Part shown: positions 1 through 7,032 of the stretch, one piece after another | Position numbering within the stretch: the stretch's first letter is position 1 | Layout of the letters: each line of letters opens with the position of its first letter | NCBI GenBank assembly: GCA_964196045.1 | Contig: CAXMRH010000220.1 | Span: forward strand, 1-9,073 | Direction: 5' to 3' | Origin: SHLQ01 sp964196045 | GTDB lineage: Bacteria > Actinomycetota > Acidimicrobiia > Acidimicrobiales > SHLQ01 | DNA: 9,073 nucleotides | Translations under genes and position numbers: made by a program | Notes under the pieces: generated by a model | Seen by the model: only the letters and a program-made list of their open reading frames with translations | Databases searched by the model: none | Told to the model about the DNA's origin: nothing

Positions 1-1318
1 GATGCATCGGGCTGCGGTGAACGAAATCGACGCCGTTCTCGTCCCCGAGGATCTTCTCGGTGCAGCGAGCGCCGCGTGGGACGACACCTGTGTTCGGGCC
101 GCGGAACACGGCGTTCGTAATGCACAGGCCACGGTTCTGGCTCCAACGGGCACGATCAGCTTCTTAATGGACTGCGACACAACTGGAATCGAACCCGATC
201 TCGGCTTGGTCAAGATGAAGAAGCTCGTCGGCGGCGGCACGATGCAGATCGTGAATCAGGGCGTGGGACGCGCGCTGTCACAACTCGGTTATGACCAGGC
301 AGTCGTCGGCAGCATCGTCCAACACGTTGCGGATACGGGTTCAGTGATCGACGCACCAGGCCTGGCGGATGAACATGTGGCGGTCTTTGCGTGCTCGATG
401 GGCGACAATGTCATCGAGCCCGGCGGGCACGTCAAGATGATGGCCGCGGTGCAGCCGTTTCTCTCCGGTGCCATCTCCAAGACAGTGAACCTGCCTGAAT
501 CAACCACGGTCGAAGACGTCGAGGACGTCTTCATCGAGTCGTGGAAGCTTGGTCTGAAAGCCGTGGCTTTGTACCGAGACAACTGCAAGGTTGGCCAGCC
601 GCTATCGGCCAAGTCGGCGTCGGACAACGATGCTGACACACCGGCTTCGGTCGCTGAGGCCGTGATCGCCGCAGCTGCTCCACAACCCATCCGCGAGAGA
701 CTTCCTCGTTCACGCAGATCGCGCACGTTCGAATTCCGGGTCGCCGACTGCAAGGGCTTTGTGACGGTTGGTGAGTACGAAGACGGACGCCCCGGCGAGC
801 TGTTCATTCGAGTGTCCAAACAGGGATCGACACTGGCGGGAATCATGGACGCCTTCGCCATCTCCGTCAGCCATGGCCTGCAGTACGGGGTGCCGATGCA
901 CGGCTTCGTCGATGCGTTCGTTGGCATGCGTTTCGAGCCCGCTGGGATGACCGACGATCCCGAGCTTCGAATCACGTCGAGCCTCATGGACTACCTCTTC
1001 CGTCGTCTTGCTGTCGAGTATCTCACCGAAGACGAACGACGCTCCCGGAACATCTTGACGACGGGCGAGCGCAGCCAACCCACGCTTCCCGGCGTCGATG
1101 AAGCGGCAACACCGACGATCCAGGGCCTTGATGTGCCAGCGGATCCGCCGTCGCGCCACGAATCAACTCATCACCAAGCGCCCGCTCATCACCAGGAGAC
1201 TCGGGTCGCACGTGTGACGTCTGATGCGCCGTTCTGCGGCCAGTGCGGAACACAGATGGTCCGAGCGGGCAGTTGTTTTGCCTGCCGTGATTGCGGCTCA
1301 ACAAGCGGTTGCTCATGA
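1..1318 (+). CDS. nrdJ: Vitamin B12-dependent (class II) ribonucleotide reductase, C-terminal part (5' end outside window)
   Basis: Adenosylcobalamin-dependent reduction of ribonucleotides to deoxyribonucleotides in the cytosol. The frame is open to the left edge, so the N-terminal ATP-cone and most of the catalytic barrel lie outside the window; the ATG at base 2 is internal. Numbering from that ATG, residues 40-66 hold the barrel motif NAQATVLAPTGTI followed by MDCDTTGIEPD, characteristic of NrdJ. Residues about 187-201 carry the ALYRDNCKVGQPLS strand. Residues about 235-342 form the TSCPAD-type domain. After a low-complexity Pro/His-rich linker (about 360-405), the last 27 residues are a Cys cluster (C412, C415, C425, C428, C431, C437) ending CGSTSGCS, the usual redox or metal-binding tail of this family. 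The TGA stop overlaps the ATG of thymidine kinase. The thiyl-radical cysteine region cannot be inspected here. Confidence 0.95.
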   Translation, partial: MHRAAVNEIDAVLVPEDLLGAASAAWDDTCVRAAEHGVRNAQATVLAPTGTISFLMDCDTTGIEPDLGLVKMKKLVGGGTMQIVNQGVGRALSQLGYDQAVVGSIVQHVADTGSVIDAPGLADEHVAVFACSMGDNVIEPGGHVKMMAAVQPFLSGAISKTVNLPESTTVEDVEDVFIESWKLGLKAVALYRDNCKVGQPLSAKSASDNDADTPASVAEAVIAAAAPQPIRERLPRSRRSRTFEFRVADCKGFVTVGEYEDGRPGELFIRVSKQGSTLAGIMDAFAISVSHGLQYGVPMHGFVDAFVGMRFEPAGMTDDPELRITSSLMDYLFRRLAVEYLTEDERRSRNILTTGERSQPTLPGVDEAATPTIQGLDVPADPPSRHESTHHQAPAHHQETRVARVTSDAPFCGQCGTQMVRAGSCFACRDCGSTSGCS

Positions 1319-1977
1319 CGATGACATCGTCGGAGATCTCGGTCCAACAGACACTTCCGGGTACGCGCAGCAGCGCCGTCATGGGCGTTCTGCGCTTCTC
1401 CTTCGGAACGATGGGCTCGGGAAAGTCGACGCTGGCATTGCAGATACACCACAACCTGACGCATGGCGGACTGTCTGGAGCGTTGTGCAGCATGCTCGAT
1501 CGGAAGGGGGCTCGGGTCAGCTCACGTCTAGGTGTCTCTGCCAAGGCCGTCGTGATCGATCCCACGATCGACCTTCGAGAGGTCGCTCGAAACGGTGGTA
1601 AGCCGCTCGACTACCTGGTCTGCGATGAGGCACAGTTCTACACCCCTGCCCAGATCGAGCAGTTGGCCGAGGTCGTGGACGAGCTCCGACTCGATGTGTT
1701 CGCGTTTGGATTATTGACCGACTTTCGGGGACAGTTGTTTCCTGGAACCGCACGCCTCCTCGAACTTGCTGATGTTTCCGAGGCGATCCAATGCGAGGCC
1801 CGTTGCTGGTGCGGTGATCGGGCAACTCACAATGCCCGCACCGTCGATGGCGTGCAGGTGTACGAGGGTGAGCTGATGGTGGTGGACGACCCGGAACAAG
1901 CGCCCGAGGTTCGTTATGAGCTCCGGTGCCGCAAACACTGGACTGCGGGACAAGGTCGCCCCGACATCGTTCTCTAG
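1315..1977 (+). CDS. tdk: Thymidine kinase (type II, TK1-like)
   Basis: ATP-dependent phosphorylation of thymidine to dTMP, the pyrimidine salvage step. Translating from the ATG at 1315 gives 220 aa. The Walker A P-loop GTMGSGKST is at residues 31-39. Walker B LVCDEAQF is at about 101-108, with E105 the expected catalytic base. A lasso/lid segment FGLLTDFRGQLFPGT lies at 131-145. The structural zinc site reads CWC (164, 166) plus CRKH (205, 208), the arrangement I associate with actinobacterial enzymes rather than two CxxC pairs. ATG 1315 was chosen because it forms an ATGA overlap with the nrdJ stop, suggesting translational coupling. An in-frame TTG lies at 1291 and another ATG at 1381. The ATG at 1381 would place the P-loop about 9 residues from the start, as in most family members. 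No site has a strong Shine-Dalgarno, so the true start is uncertain but the gene is not. Confidence 0.93.
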   Translation: MTMTSSEISVQQTLPGTRSSAVMGVLRFSFGTMGSGKSTLALQIHHNLTHGGLSGALCSMLDRKGARVSSRLGVSAKAVVIDPTIDLREVARNGGKPLDYLVCDEAQFYTPAQIEQLAEVVDELRLDVFAFGLLTDFRGQLFPGTARLLELADVSEAIQCEARCWCGDRATHNARTVDGVQVYEGELMVVDDPEQAPEVRYELRCRKHWTAGQGRPDIVL

Positions 1978-1982
1978 GGCAG

Positions 1983-4184
1983 CTAGGGAGTGCAGCTGAA
2001 CGTGAATTCGACGGGGACTCTGCAGCGGTCGAATCCGTTGCCTCCGAAGATCTTGTCGACACCGTCTCCGCCAACAAGCCGGTCGTTACCTGCACCGCCA
2101 AACACCGAATCGTCGCCGAGGCCGCCCTTCACGTAGTCACGGCCTGTATAACCTCGGATCTCGTCGGGTCCCTGGTTGCCCTCGATGTCGTCGTGGCCGT
2201 GACCTCCGTTGATCACGTCTGCGCCATCGCGACCGCGGACGCGGTCGTTTCCGGGCCCACTGAAGACGATGTCTGCACCAGGGCCAGCGTCGACAATGTC
2301 GTCGCCGAAGCCTGTACAGATGACGTCGTTTCCGCCGAACGCAAGCACGATGTCGTTTCCTCGTCCAGCGAAGATCACGTCCGGGCCGGTGGTGCCCTCC
2401 AAGTGGTCGTCACCGGTGGTCCCCACCACCGTGGCTGGCAGCCCATTGCAGATTGGCAGCGTGGCGCGGGCGCCCATAGCGGCGGGGGAGGGAAGCAACA
2501 ACGAGCCGTGACCGTACTGCGAGTCAGGTCCGGGTGTTCCCTGGTCTGACGTGATTCGCGGAATGACAGCGTCCGCTCCAGACGCGGACAGGACAACGTT
2601 TGCCGCTCGCAGCACTGCCAGAACACCCGTTACCACGGGTGCGCTCGCGCTCGTGCCATTGAAGCAGCCATCGAAGCCAGTCACTGGCAGGCACGATGGG
2701 CCTAAAAGATCTGGGTTCATGCGCCCGTCGAGTGTTGGTCCCTGTGATGAGTAGCCCGCGAGCTGGAGACTTGTTGGACGAACCGTGGCTCCAACGGTGA
2801 TGGAACCGGGGTTCGCCGAGTCGGCGCCCGGACCTGTTGCCGAGCCAGCATTCACCCATTCTTCCATCGGAGTGAAGTTGCCCATGATCTGAATCTGGTC
2901 AGGGCCATCTGGTTGCGCATCTGCGAACTTCAGAATGCTCAGATAGTCCACGTCGCTGTCTCCCGAGCACCGAGTGTCGATTCGTTCGAGCGGCCGATGG
3001 CTGACCTCAGATTGGGTGTCTGTCGCACGCGCTTCTGGGTTGACGTCGTTGCGGCCGTCGTAGATCAAGAGGTCGTAGTCCGTCGCGATCGTCGCAGTTT
3101 CCCAATCGTCCCAGCGCATTCCGAGGAGGAACCCACAGGTGAACTCCATTCGTTCCTCGCCGGAGGCCCAATTGTGGACGCCGTTCCCGTCTGGGTCGTT
3201 GAAGGTGCCGATCCAGTTCTGTCCATCGCGCACGGCGTCGCCGCCGGCGTTCCCAGCAGCAGCGACCCAGACCATGTCGTTGCCGATCGCACGATCGACG
3301 AGCGATGCGAGAGGTCCGGTGCCGTCGCCAGGCCCATCGAACTCGGACGTCTCCGATCGATTCACGATGGTCACGCCTTGTGCGGCGAACCAGTTGATGG
3401 CATCCGTCAGGTCAGCGAGAGTCGTCACCGTCGCGAGGTAAAGCTGAGCGTCTGGCGCGGTGCTGTGGATGATCTCGGCAACGCCGACGCCGTGTGGGCC
3501 ACCGCTGGTTTTGGTGAGCGGACACGGATCTCCGAAGCTGCGACAAAACGCACCAGCGGGGGCTGGCACCCGGCCCGCGGCGATTGCCCCCTCGAGCTCG
3601 TTGGTGCCGAACACGTCGAGAATGCCTATTCGTTGGCCTGCTCCCTTGTGTCCGAGATTGTGCCATGCGTCGAGTTGTAGCGTTCCCTCGACAACGGCCG
3701 TGAGCGCGGTCGAAGCTTGAAGCGACCGGGATAGCTGTGGTACGGAGCCGCTTGACCTCGTGACTCGGGCGACGCGGCCAACATCGGCGGAGTTGGAGAG
3801 TTCTTGCAGCTGGTCGACCGGAACCCTTGCTTCGACAAAGAAGCCTGGGACTTCGCCATAACTCGTTCCGCCAACTGCGGCCACCGCATCTCGAACTCGT
3901 GCCAGATCGCTCCCATGTACTTCGATGCTGATCTTTGTGCCGGGTGGCGCGTTCGTCGGGTTGTCTGCCAGGTCCGCAAGTTGACTGTCGCCTATCGTGA
4001 CCTCGGCGACTGGCTCCTGTGTGAGTGCGCGCGCCGTTTCGACAGGAGCTGGCTCCAGCGTCGTCACGTCGCCCGCGTCTTGTGCGGCGAGGGGAGGGGT
4101 GGCAAGAAGTGCGGCCAGCAACGCACCCACAGCGAGACACGCGCCTCGACCCGCACGGGCGCGAAGAACACGAGGGTGCGACAT
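1983..4184 (-). CDS. Secreted subtilisin-like (S8) serine protease with C-terminal RTX calcium-binding repeats
   Basis: Predicted exported endopeptidase of 733 aa. Residues 1-33 form a Sec signal peptide: a basic start (RVLRARAGR), a hydrophobic Ala/Leu core and a PLAAQDA cleavage region. Residues about 83-143 look like an inhibitor-I9-type propeptide. The S8 domain spans about 173-563 with an intact triad: D190 (GILD), H231 (GGPHGVGVAEI) and S512 (GTSASAP), plus oxyanion N312 (AAAGN). About 200 residues separate N312 and S512. They include an apparent beta-rich insertion (about 325-435, with WDDWET and DYDLLIYD). Residues 588-722 are 15 contiguous RTX nonapeptides, and the chain ends with a Cys pair. 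Several other cysteines fit an extracytoplasmic, disulfide-bonded protein. The start is ATG 4184; an in-frame TTG at 4205 would add 7 residues before the signal peptide. Neither has a clear ribosome binding site. It lies downstream of gltA on the same strand and converges on tdk with a 5-base gap. Confidence 0.93.
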   Translation of the reverse strand: MSHPRVLRARAGRGACLAVGALLAALLATPPLAAQDAGDVTTLEPAPVETARALTQEPVAEVTIGDSQLADLADNPTNAPPGTKISIEVHGSDLARVRDAVAAVGGTSYGEVPGFFVEARVPVDQLQELSNSADVGRVARVTRSSGSVPQLSRSLQASTALTAVVEGTLQLDAWHNLGHKGAGQRIGILDVFGTNELEGAIAAGRVPAPAGAFCRSFGDPCPLTKTSGGPHGVGVAEIIHSTAPDAQLYLATVTTLADLTDAINWFAAQGVTIVNRSETSEFDGPGDGTGPLASLVDRAIGNDMVWVAAAGNAGGDAVRDGQNWIGTFNDPDGNGVHNWASGEERMEFTCGFLLGMRWDDWETATIATDYDLLIYDGRNDVNPEARATDTQSEVSHRPLERIDTRCSGDSDVDYLSILKFADAQPDGPDQIQIMGNFTPMEEWVNAGSATGPGADSANPGSITVGATVRPTSLQLAGYSSQGPTLDGRMNPDLLGPSCLPVTGFDGCFNGTSASAPVVTGVLAVLRAANVVLSASGADAVIPRITSDQGTPGPDSQYGHGSLLLPSPAAMGARATLPICNGLPATVVGTTGDDHLEGTTGPDVIFAGRGNDIVLAFGGNDVICTGFGDDIVDAGPGADIVFSGPGNDRVRGRDGADVINGGHGHDDIEGNQGPDEIRGYTGRDYVKGGLGDDSVFGGAGNDRLVGGDGVDKIFGGNGFDRCRVPVEFTFSCTP
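2019..2423 (-). repeat. RTX nonapeptide array, 15 tandem units, inside the protease gene
   Basis: Fifteen uninterrupted 27-base units encode nonapeptides of the form GGxGxDxUx. Every unit keeps Gly at position 4 and Asp at position 6. Examples in order along the protein are GTTGDDHLE, AGRGNDIVL, GGHGHDDIE, GGLGDDSVF, GGAGNDRLV and GGNGFDRCR. This pattern binds calcium and folds into a parallel beta-roll in hemolysin-type proteins. The later units match the consensus best, while middle units replace the leading GG with AG, SG, TG or GN. The DNA copies have diverged, so this is an old protein repeat rather than a recent DNA expansion. Confidence 0.93.
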
Positions 4185-4234
4185 CCCCGCCCAGGGTAGA
4201 CGCAACTCTGCTGTTCGTGTCGTTGCCCCTGCGG

Positions 4235-4252
4235 AGGGCCTCGACGGGCCCT
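4235..4252 (-). terminator. Short GC-rich hairpin just after gltA
   Basis: A perfect 6-bp inverted repeat (AGGGCC / GGCCCT around a 6-base loop) begins 2 bases after the citrate synthase stop codon on the minus strand. It is followed by no T tract, so it is not a classical intrinsic terminator. It may act as a weak terminator or a 3'-end stabiliser between gltA and the downstream protease gene. I am not confident it has a function. Confidence 0.3.
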
Positions 4253-4254
4253 AA

Positions 4255-5523
4255 TTAGCGATCGGCGATGGCGACGTAGTCGCGCGAGGGCTCGCCGGTG
4301 TACACCTGTCGCGGGCGGGCGATTCGGGAGTCTTGTTCGAGCATTTCTTGCCAATGCGCAAGCCAACCAACAGTTCGTGGAATGGCGAACAGAACGGTGA
4401 ACATCTCTGAAGGGAATCCCATCGACTGATAGATGAGACCCGAGTAGAAGTCGACGTTGGGATACAGCTTGCGGTCGATGAAGTAGGGGTCGGCAAGTGC
4501 AACCTCTTCGAGCTTCAACGCAATGTCGAGCAACGGGTTCTTCCCCGTGACCTCGAAGACATCGTGTGCGGCCTCTTTGATGATCGTGGCACGGGGGTCA
4601 TGGTTCTTGTACACACGATGGCCGAAGCCCATCAGACGTTCTTCGCCGGACTTGACCCGCTCAACGTACGCATCGACGTTGTCGTAGGTTCCGATCTCGC
4701 CGAGCATTCTCAGCACGGCCTCGTTGGCTCCACCATGGCGTGGGCCGTAGAGCGCAGCACAGGCCGCAGCGACCGATACGTACGGGTCGGCATGCGCCGA
4801 GCCGACGACTCTCGCTGCGGTGGTCGAACAGTTCTGTTCGTGATCGGCATGGAGGATGAACAGAATCTCCATCGCATGTTTCAGGGCCGGATCCGGTACA
4901 TAGTCGTCCTCGGCGATCGAGAACATCATCGAGAGGAAATTTGAGGTGTAGTCCAGGTCGTTGCGTGGGAACACGAACGGTAGTCCCCGGCTGAACCGGT
5001 AGGCCAGAGCAGCCAGGGTCGGCATCTTGGAGATCAGACGAACGATCTGGTCCATCCGGTTGTTCGGGTCCTCGATCTCTTTCGATTCGGGATAGAAGGT
5101 GGAGAGTCCGGCCACGCTCGAGGTGAGTAGGCCCATGGGGTGGGCGTTGTAACGAAACGCGTCGTGAATTCGGCGCCGGTAGTTCTCCTGCAGGTAGGTG
5201 TGGTGAGTGATTTCGCACTCCCAATCCTCCTGCTGCTCTTCGGTTGGCAACTCGCCGTTCAGGAGCAGGTAGGCCACCTCGAGGTGTGTCGAGTCCTTCG
5301 CGAGTTGCTCTATGGGGTAGCCGCGGTATTCGAGTATTCCAGCGCCACCGTCGAGGAAGGTGATCGCGGACTCAGTTGACGCCGTCGTCCCGAAGGCCGG
5401 GTCGAGGAACCAGGTACCGGGAAGAAGCTTCTTCCATGCGGCTGCGTCGACTGCACCGTTTTCGATGGGTATCTCCACAGATTCGCCGGTGCGGTTGTCG
5501 GTAACAGTAATGCTCTCGCTCAC
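4255..5523 (-). CDS. gltA: Citrate synthase
   Basis: Condenses acetyl-CoA with oxaloacetate to citrate, the entry step of the TCA cycle, in the cytosol. The product is 422 aa, close to the 427 aa of the E. coli enzyme, and motif spacing matches it almost residue for residue. The signature LHADHEQNCST runs over residues 224-234. GPRHGGANEA holds H263 (E. coli H264). GFGHRVYK holds H302 (E. coli H305). NVDFYSG holds D358 (E. coli D362). All three catalytic residues are therefore present. The N-terminal small beta domain (about 1-45) and the SAITFLDG...LEYRGYPIEQLA segment (52-75) are typical of the larger bacterial type II-like form rather than the shorter type I. The start is GTG at 5523, supported by GGAG with a 5-base spacer. 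The gene appears to have its own upstream region and is not overlapped by neighbours. The assignment is secure. Confidence 0.97.
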   Translation of the reverse strand: MSESITVTDNRTGESVEIPIENGAVDAAAWKKLLPGTWFLDPAFGTTASTESAITFLDGGAGILEYRGYPIEQLAKDSTHLEVAYLLLNGELPTEEQQEDWECEITHHTYLQENYRRRIHDAFRYNAHPMGLLTSSVAGLSTFYPESKEIEDPNNRMDQIVRLISKMPTLAALAYRFSRGLPFVFPRNDLDYTSNFLSMMFSIAEDDYVPDPALKHAMEILFILHADHEQNCSTTAARVVGSAHADPYVSVAAACAALYGPRHGGANEAVLRMLGEIGTYDNVDAYVERVKSGEERLMGFGHRVYKNHDPRATIIKEAAHDVFEVTGKNPLLDIALKLEEVALADPYFIDRKLYPNVDFYSGLIYQSMGFPSEMFTVLFAIPRTVGWLAHWQEMLEQDSRIARPRQVYTGEPSRDYVAIADR

Positions 5524-5528
5524 GGAGT

Positions 5529-5532
5529 CTCC
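5529..5532 (-). promoter_or_regulatory. Shine-Dalgarno of gltA (fixes the GTG start)
   Basis: GGAG on the minus strand sits 5 bases before the GTG at 5523-5521. It is the best ribosome binding site near the N-terminus and supports the GTG rather than a later start. Confidence 0.75.
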
Positions 5533-5598
5533 AGAGTCAATGGGGTTCGGAAATGGTGCTCGTCCAACTCTCCATTGAGCGGAATGCGTCCGTTTTCA

Positions 5599-5604
5599 AT
5601 CATA
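5599..5604 (-). promoter_or_regulatory. Candidate -10 element for gltA
   Basis: TATGAT on the minus strand, about 75 bases before the gltA start codon, matches a sigma-70-type -10 hexamer in otherwise GC-rich sequence. The expected -35 position (around 5622-5627) reads ACACCC, a poor match. It lies in the largest intergenic gap of the window (5524-5686), where a promoter is expected. Confidence 0.35.
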
Positions 5605-5623
5605 CGTCGGTGCGCACGTTCGG

Positions 5624-5665
5624 GTGTACTCGTAGCGCGGGCGTACGTGGTAAGCGTAGGTGTAC
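5624..5665. repeat. Small GTGTAC / CGTAG repeat cluster upstream of the candidate gltA promoter
   Basis: The hexamer GTGTAC occurs at 5624-5629 and again at 5660-5665, each beside a CGTAG (5631-5635 and 5655-5659) but in swapped order. A palindromic CGTACG lies between them at 5642-5647. The cluster falls in the gap between the carboxyltransferase stop and gltA and overlaps where a -35 box would be. It could be an operator or a chance cluster; I recognise no known binding-site consensus. Confidence 0.25.
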
Positions 5666-5686
5666 AGGGCTCACCAGCACACCGTC

Positions 5687-7021
5687 TCACAAGGGTGTGT
5701 TGTCGTGTTTCCGTTTCGGTAAGACCTCACGCTTGCTCGCGAGTAGGTGCAGACCGCTAGCAACTTCGGCACGTGTGTCATTCGGCGAGATCACCGCGTC
5801 GATAGTGCCTCGCTGAGCTGCCACATAGGGATTGAGGAGCCGCTCCTCATAGGCCTCCTCGAGTGCAGCTCGTTCGCTCGCGTCGGCGTTGCGGTGCAGA
5901 ATCTCGACGGCGCCCTTCGCTCCCATGACGGCGATCTCCGCAGATGGCCACGCAAAAGCGAGGTCGTTGCCCATGTTCTTCGAGTCCATGACGATGTAGG
6001 CGCCGCCGTACGACTTGCGAAGGGTGACGTTGATTCGGGGCACGGTCGCTCTCGCATACGCGAAGGCGAGTTGAGCGCCATACCTGATCATGCCTCGCCA
6101 TTCGAGGTCCTTGCCCGGGTAGAAGCCCGAGGTATCCACAAGTGTCACGAGGGGAACGTTGAACGCATCACAAAAGGCAACGAAGCGACCGCCCTTCTGT
6201 GATGAGGGAATGTCGAGGGTTCCGGCGATGGCCATTGGTTGGTTGGCGACGATTCCGACCGGCATTCCGCCGAACACCGCGAAACCGGTGACGATGTTGC
6301 TCGCGAATGCCGCACGCATCTCGAGGAACCAACCGTCATCGACGATCTCGGCGATGATGTCGCGGACGTCATAGGCTCCCGTGGCCGTATCCGGGATGAT
6401 GTCGGCCGCTTCGGGTGTCGGGCGATCGATTGGATCCCCGGTCGGGATGAACGGGGCGGGTTGCCCGTTGTTCGACGGGAGAACCGACAGGAGCTCCTCC
6501 ACTGCGGCATGCGCAGCGTCGAGGTCGGGAACCGACAAACTCGCGAGTCCTGCTTGGGAAGCCAGAACCGACGCGCCGCCGAGTTCTGTCCTGTTGAATT
6601 CGACCCCGGTGAACGCGCTCACCATCGCCGGGCCGCTGACGAACGCGTGACTGTGATCGACGACGATCACGTGGTCCATGAGTCCAAGGAGAAGCGCCGG
6701 TCCAGCAACGGCATCGCCGTGAAGCACACCGATCATCGGAATCCGTCCTGAACACTCAGTCAGCTGACGCGCCGCGGCGCCGATCGCGAATGTGACGGCC
6801 AGTTCTTCGACAGCCGCTGGTCCGTTCGCTCTGAGTTCACAGACGAAGGGAATTCCCTGGTCCAACGCTTGCCGCGCTCCTCCTGCGATCAGGTTGGCGT
6901 CCGCAGTCGTGAGTGCTGTCTCTTCGCGATCAGCAATTACGACAAGTACACGGCGTCGACCGTCGTCGCCGACTTCAACGATTCGGGTTGAGTGGGCGAG
7001 GTCAGATTCAGTGATGGCCAC
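5687..7021 (-). CDS. Acyl-CoA carboxylase carboxyltransferase (AccD/PccB-type beta subunit), short form with divergent N-terminal half
   Basis: Expected to transfer carboxyl from carboxybiotin to an acyl-CoA (acetyl-, propionyl- or similar). The product is 444 aa, versus about 510-550 for usual PccB/AccD5-type subunits, and it lacks roughly the first 80-100 residues. The C-terminal crotonase half is canonical: DGWFLEM at 229-235, GFAVFGGMPVGIVANQP at 246-262, RKSYGGAYIVMDSKNMG at 335-351 (with the G339-G340-A341 oxyanion segment), AWPSAEIAVMGAKGAV at 357-372, NPYVAAQRGTIDAVI at 397-411, and KRKHDNTPL at the end. The N-terminal half is changed. The usual DGAGARI..EG segment is replaced by ELRANGPAAVEEL, and the oxyanion CAGG-like stretch reads LHGDAVAG. 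The start is GTG 7021 with AGGA 7 bases upstream, overlapping the stop of the SRPBCC gene. Substrate cannot be assigned, and no biotin-carrier gene is in the window. Confidence 0.88.
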   Translation of the reverse strand: MAITESDLAHSTRIVEVGDDGRRRVLVVIADREETALTTADANLIAGGARQALDQGIPFVCELRANGPAAVEELAVTFAIGAAARQLTECSGRIPMIGVLHGDAVAGPALLLGLMDHVIVVDHSHAFVSGPAMVSAFTGVEFNRTELGGASVLASQAGLASLSVPDLDAAHAAVEELLSVLPSNNGQPAPFIPTGDPIDRPTPEAADIIPDTATGAYDVRDIIAEIVDDGWFLEMRAAFASNIVTGFAVFGGMPVGIVANQPMAIAGTLDIPSSQKGGRFVAFCDAFNVPLVTLVDTSGFYPGKDLEWRGMIRYGAQLAFAYARATVPRINVTLRKSYGGAYIVMDSKNMGNDLAFAWPSAEIAVMGAKGAVEILHRNADASERAALEEAYEERLLNPYVAAQRGTIDAVISPNDTRAEVASGLHLLASKREVLPKRKHDNTPL

Positions 7022-7028
7022 AGCGCGA

Positions 7029-7032
7029 TCCT
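7029..7032 (-). promoter_or_regulatory. Shine-Dalgarno of the carboxyltransferase, overlapping the SRPBCC stop
   Basis: AGGA on the minus strand lies 7 bases before the GTG at 7021 and is embedded in the TAGGA formed with the TAG terminating the SRPBCC frame at 7033-7031. This layout suggests translational coupling between the two genes and supports the GTG start. Confidence 0.65.

Noticed and set aside
289..987. 232-aa minus-strand open frame across nrdJ
   Set aside because: It is the antisense shadow of a strongly conserved ribonucleotide reductase region; long opposite-strand frames are common at this GC content.
1978..1982. Bidirectional terminator between tdk and the protease
   Set aside because: The stops are only 5 bases apart and I see no stable inverted repeat with a T tract around them.
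2019..2423. Possible CRISPR-like or satellite DNA repeat
   Set aside because: The periodicity is 27 bases with no conserved repeat/spacer division. Conservation is at the protein level (Gly and Asp of RTX units).
1926..2549. 207-aa plus-strand open frame with a repeated acidic/Val pattern
   Set aside because: It is the antisense of the RTX repeats. The periodic pattern comes from the 27-base protein repeat on the other strand, and it also overlaps the end of tdk.
2913..3680. 255-aa plus-strand open frame inside the protease gene
   Set aside because: It is entirely antisense to the catalytic domain, which has an intact triad. It shows no recognisable domain or ribosome binding site.
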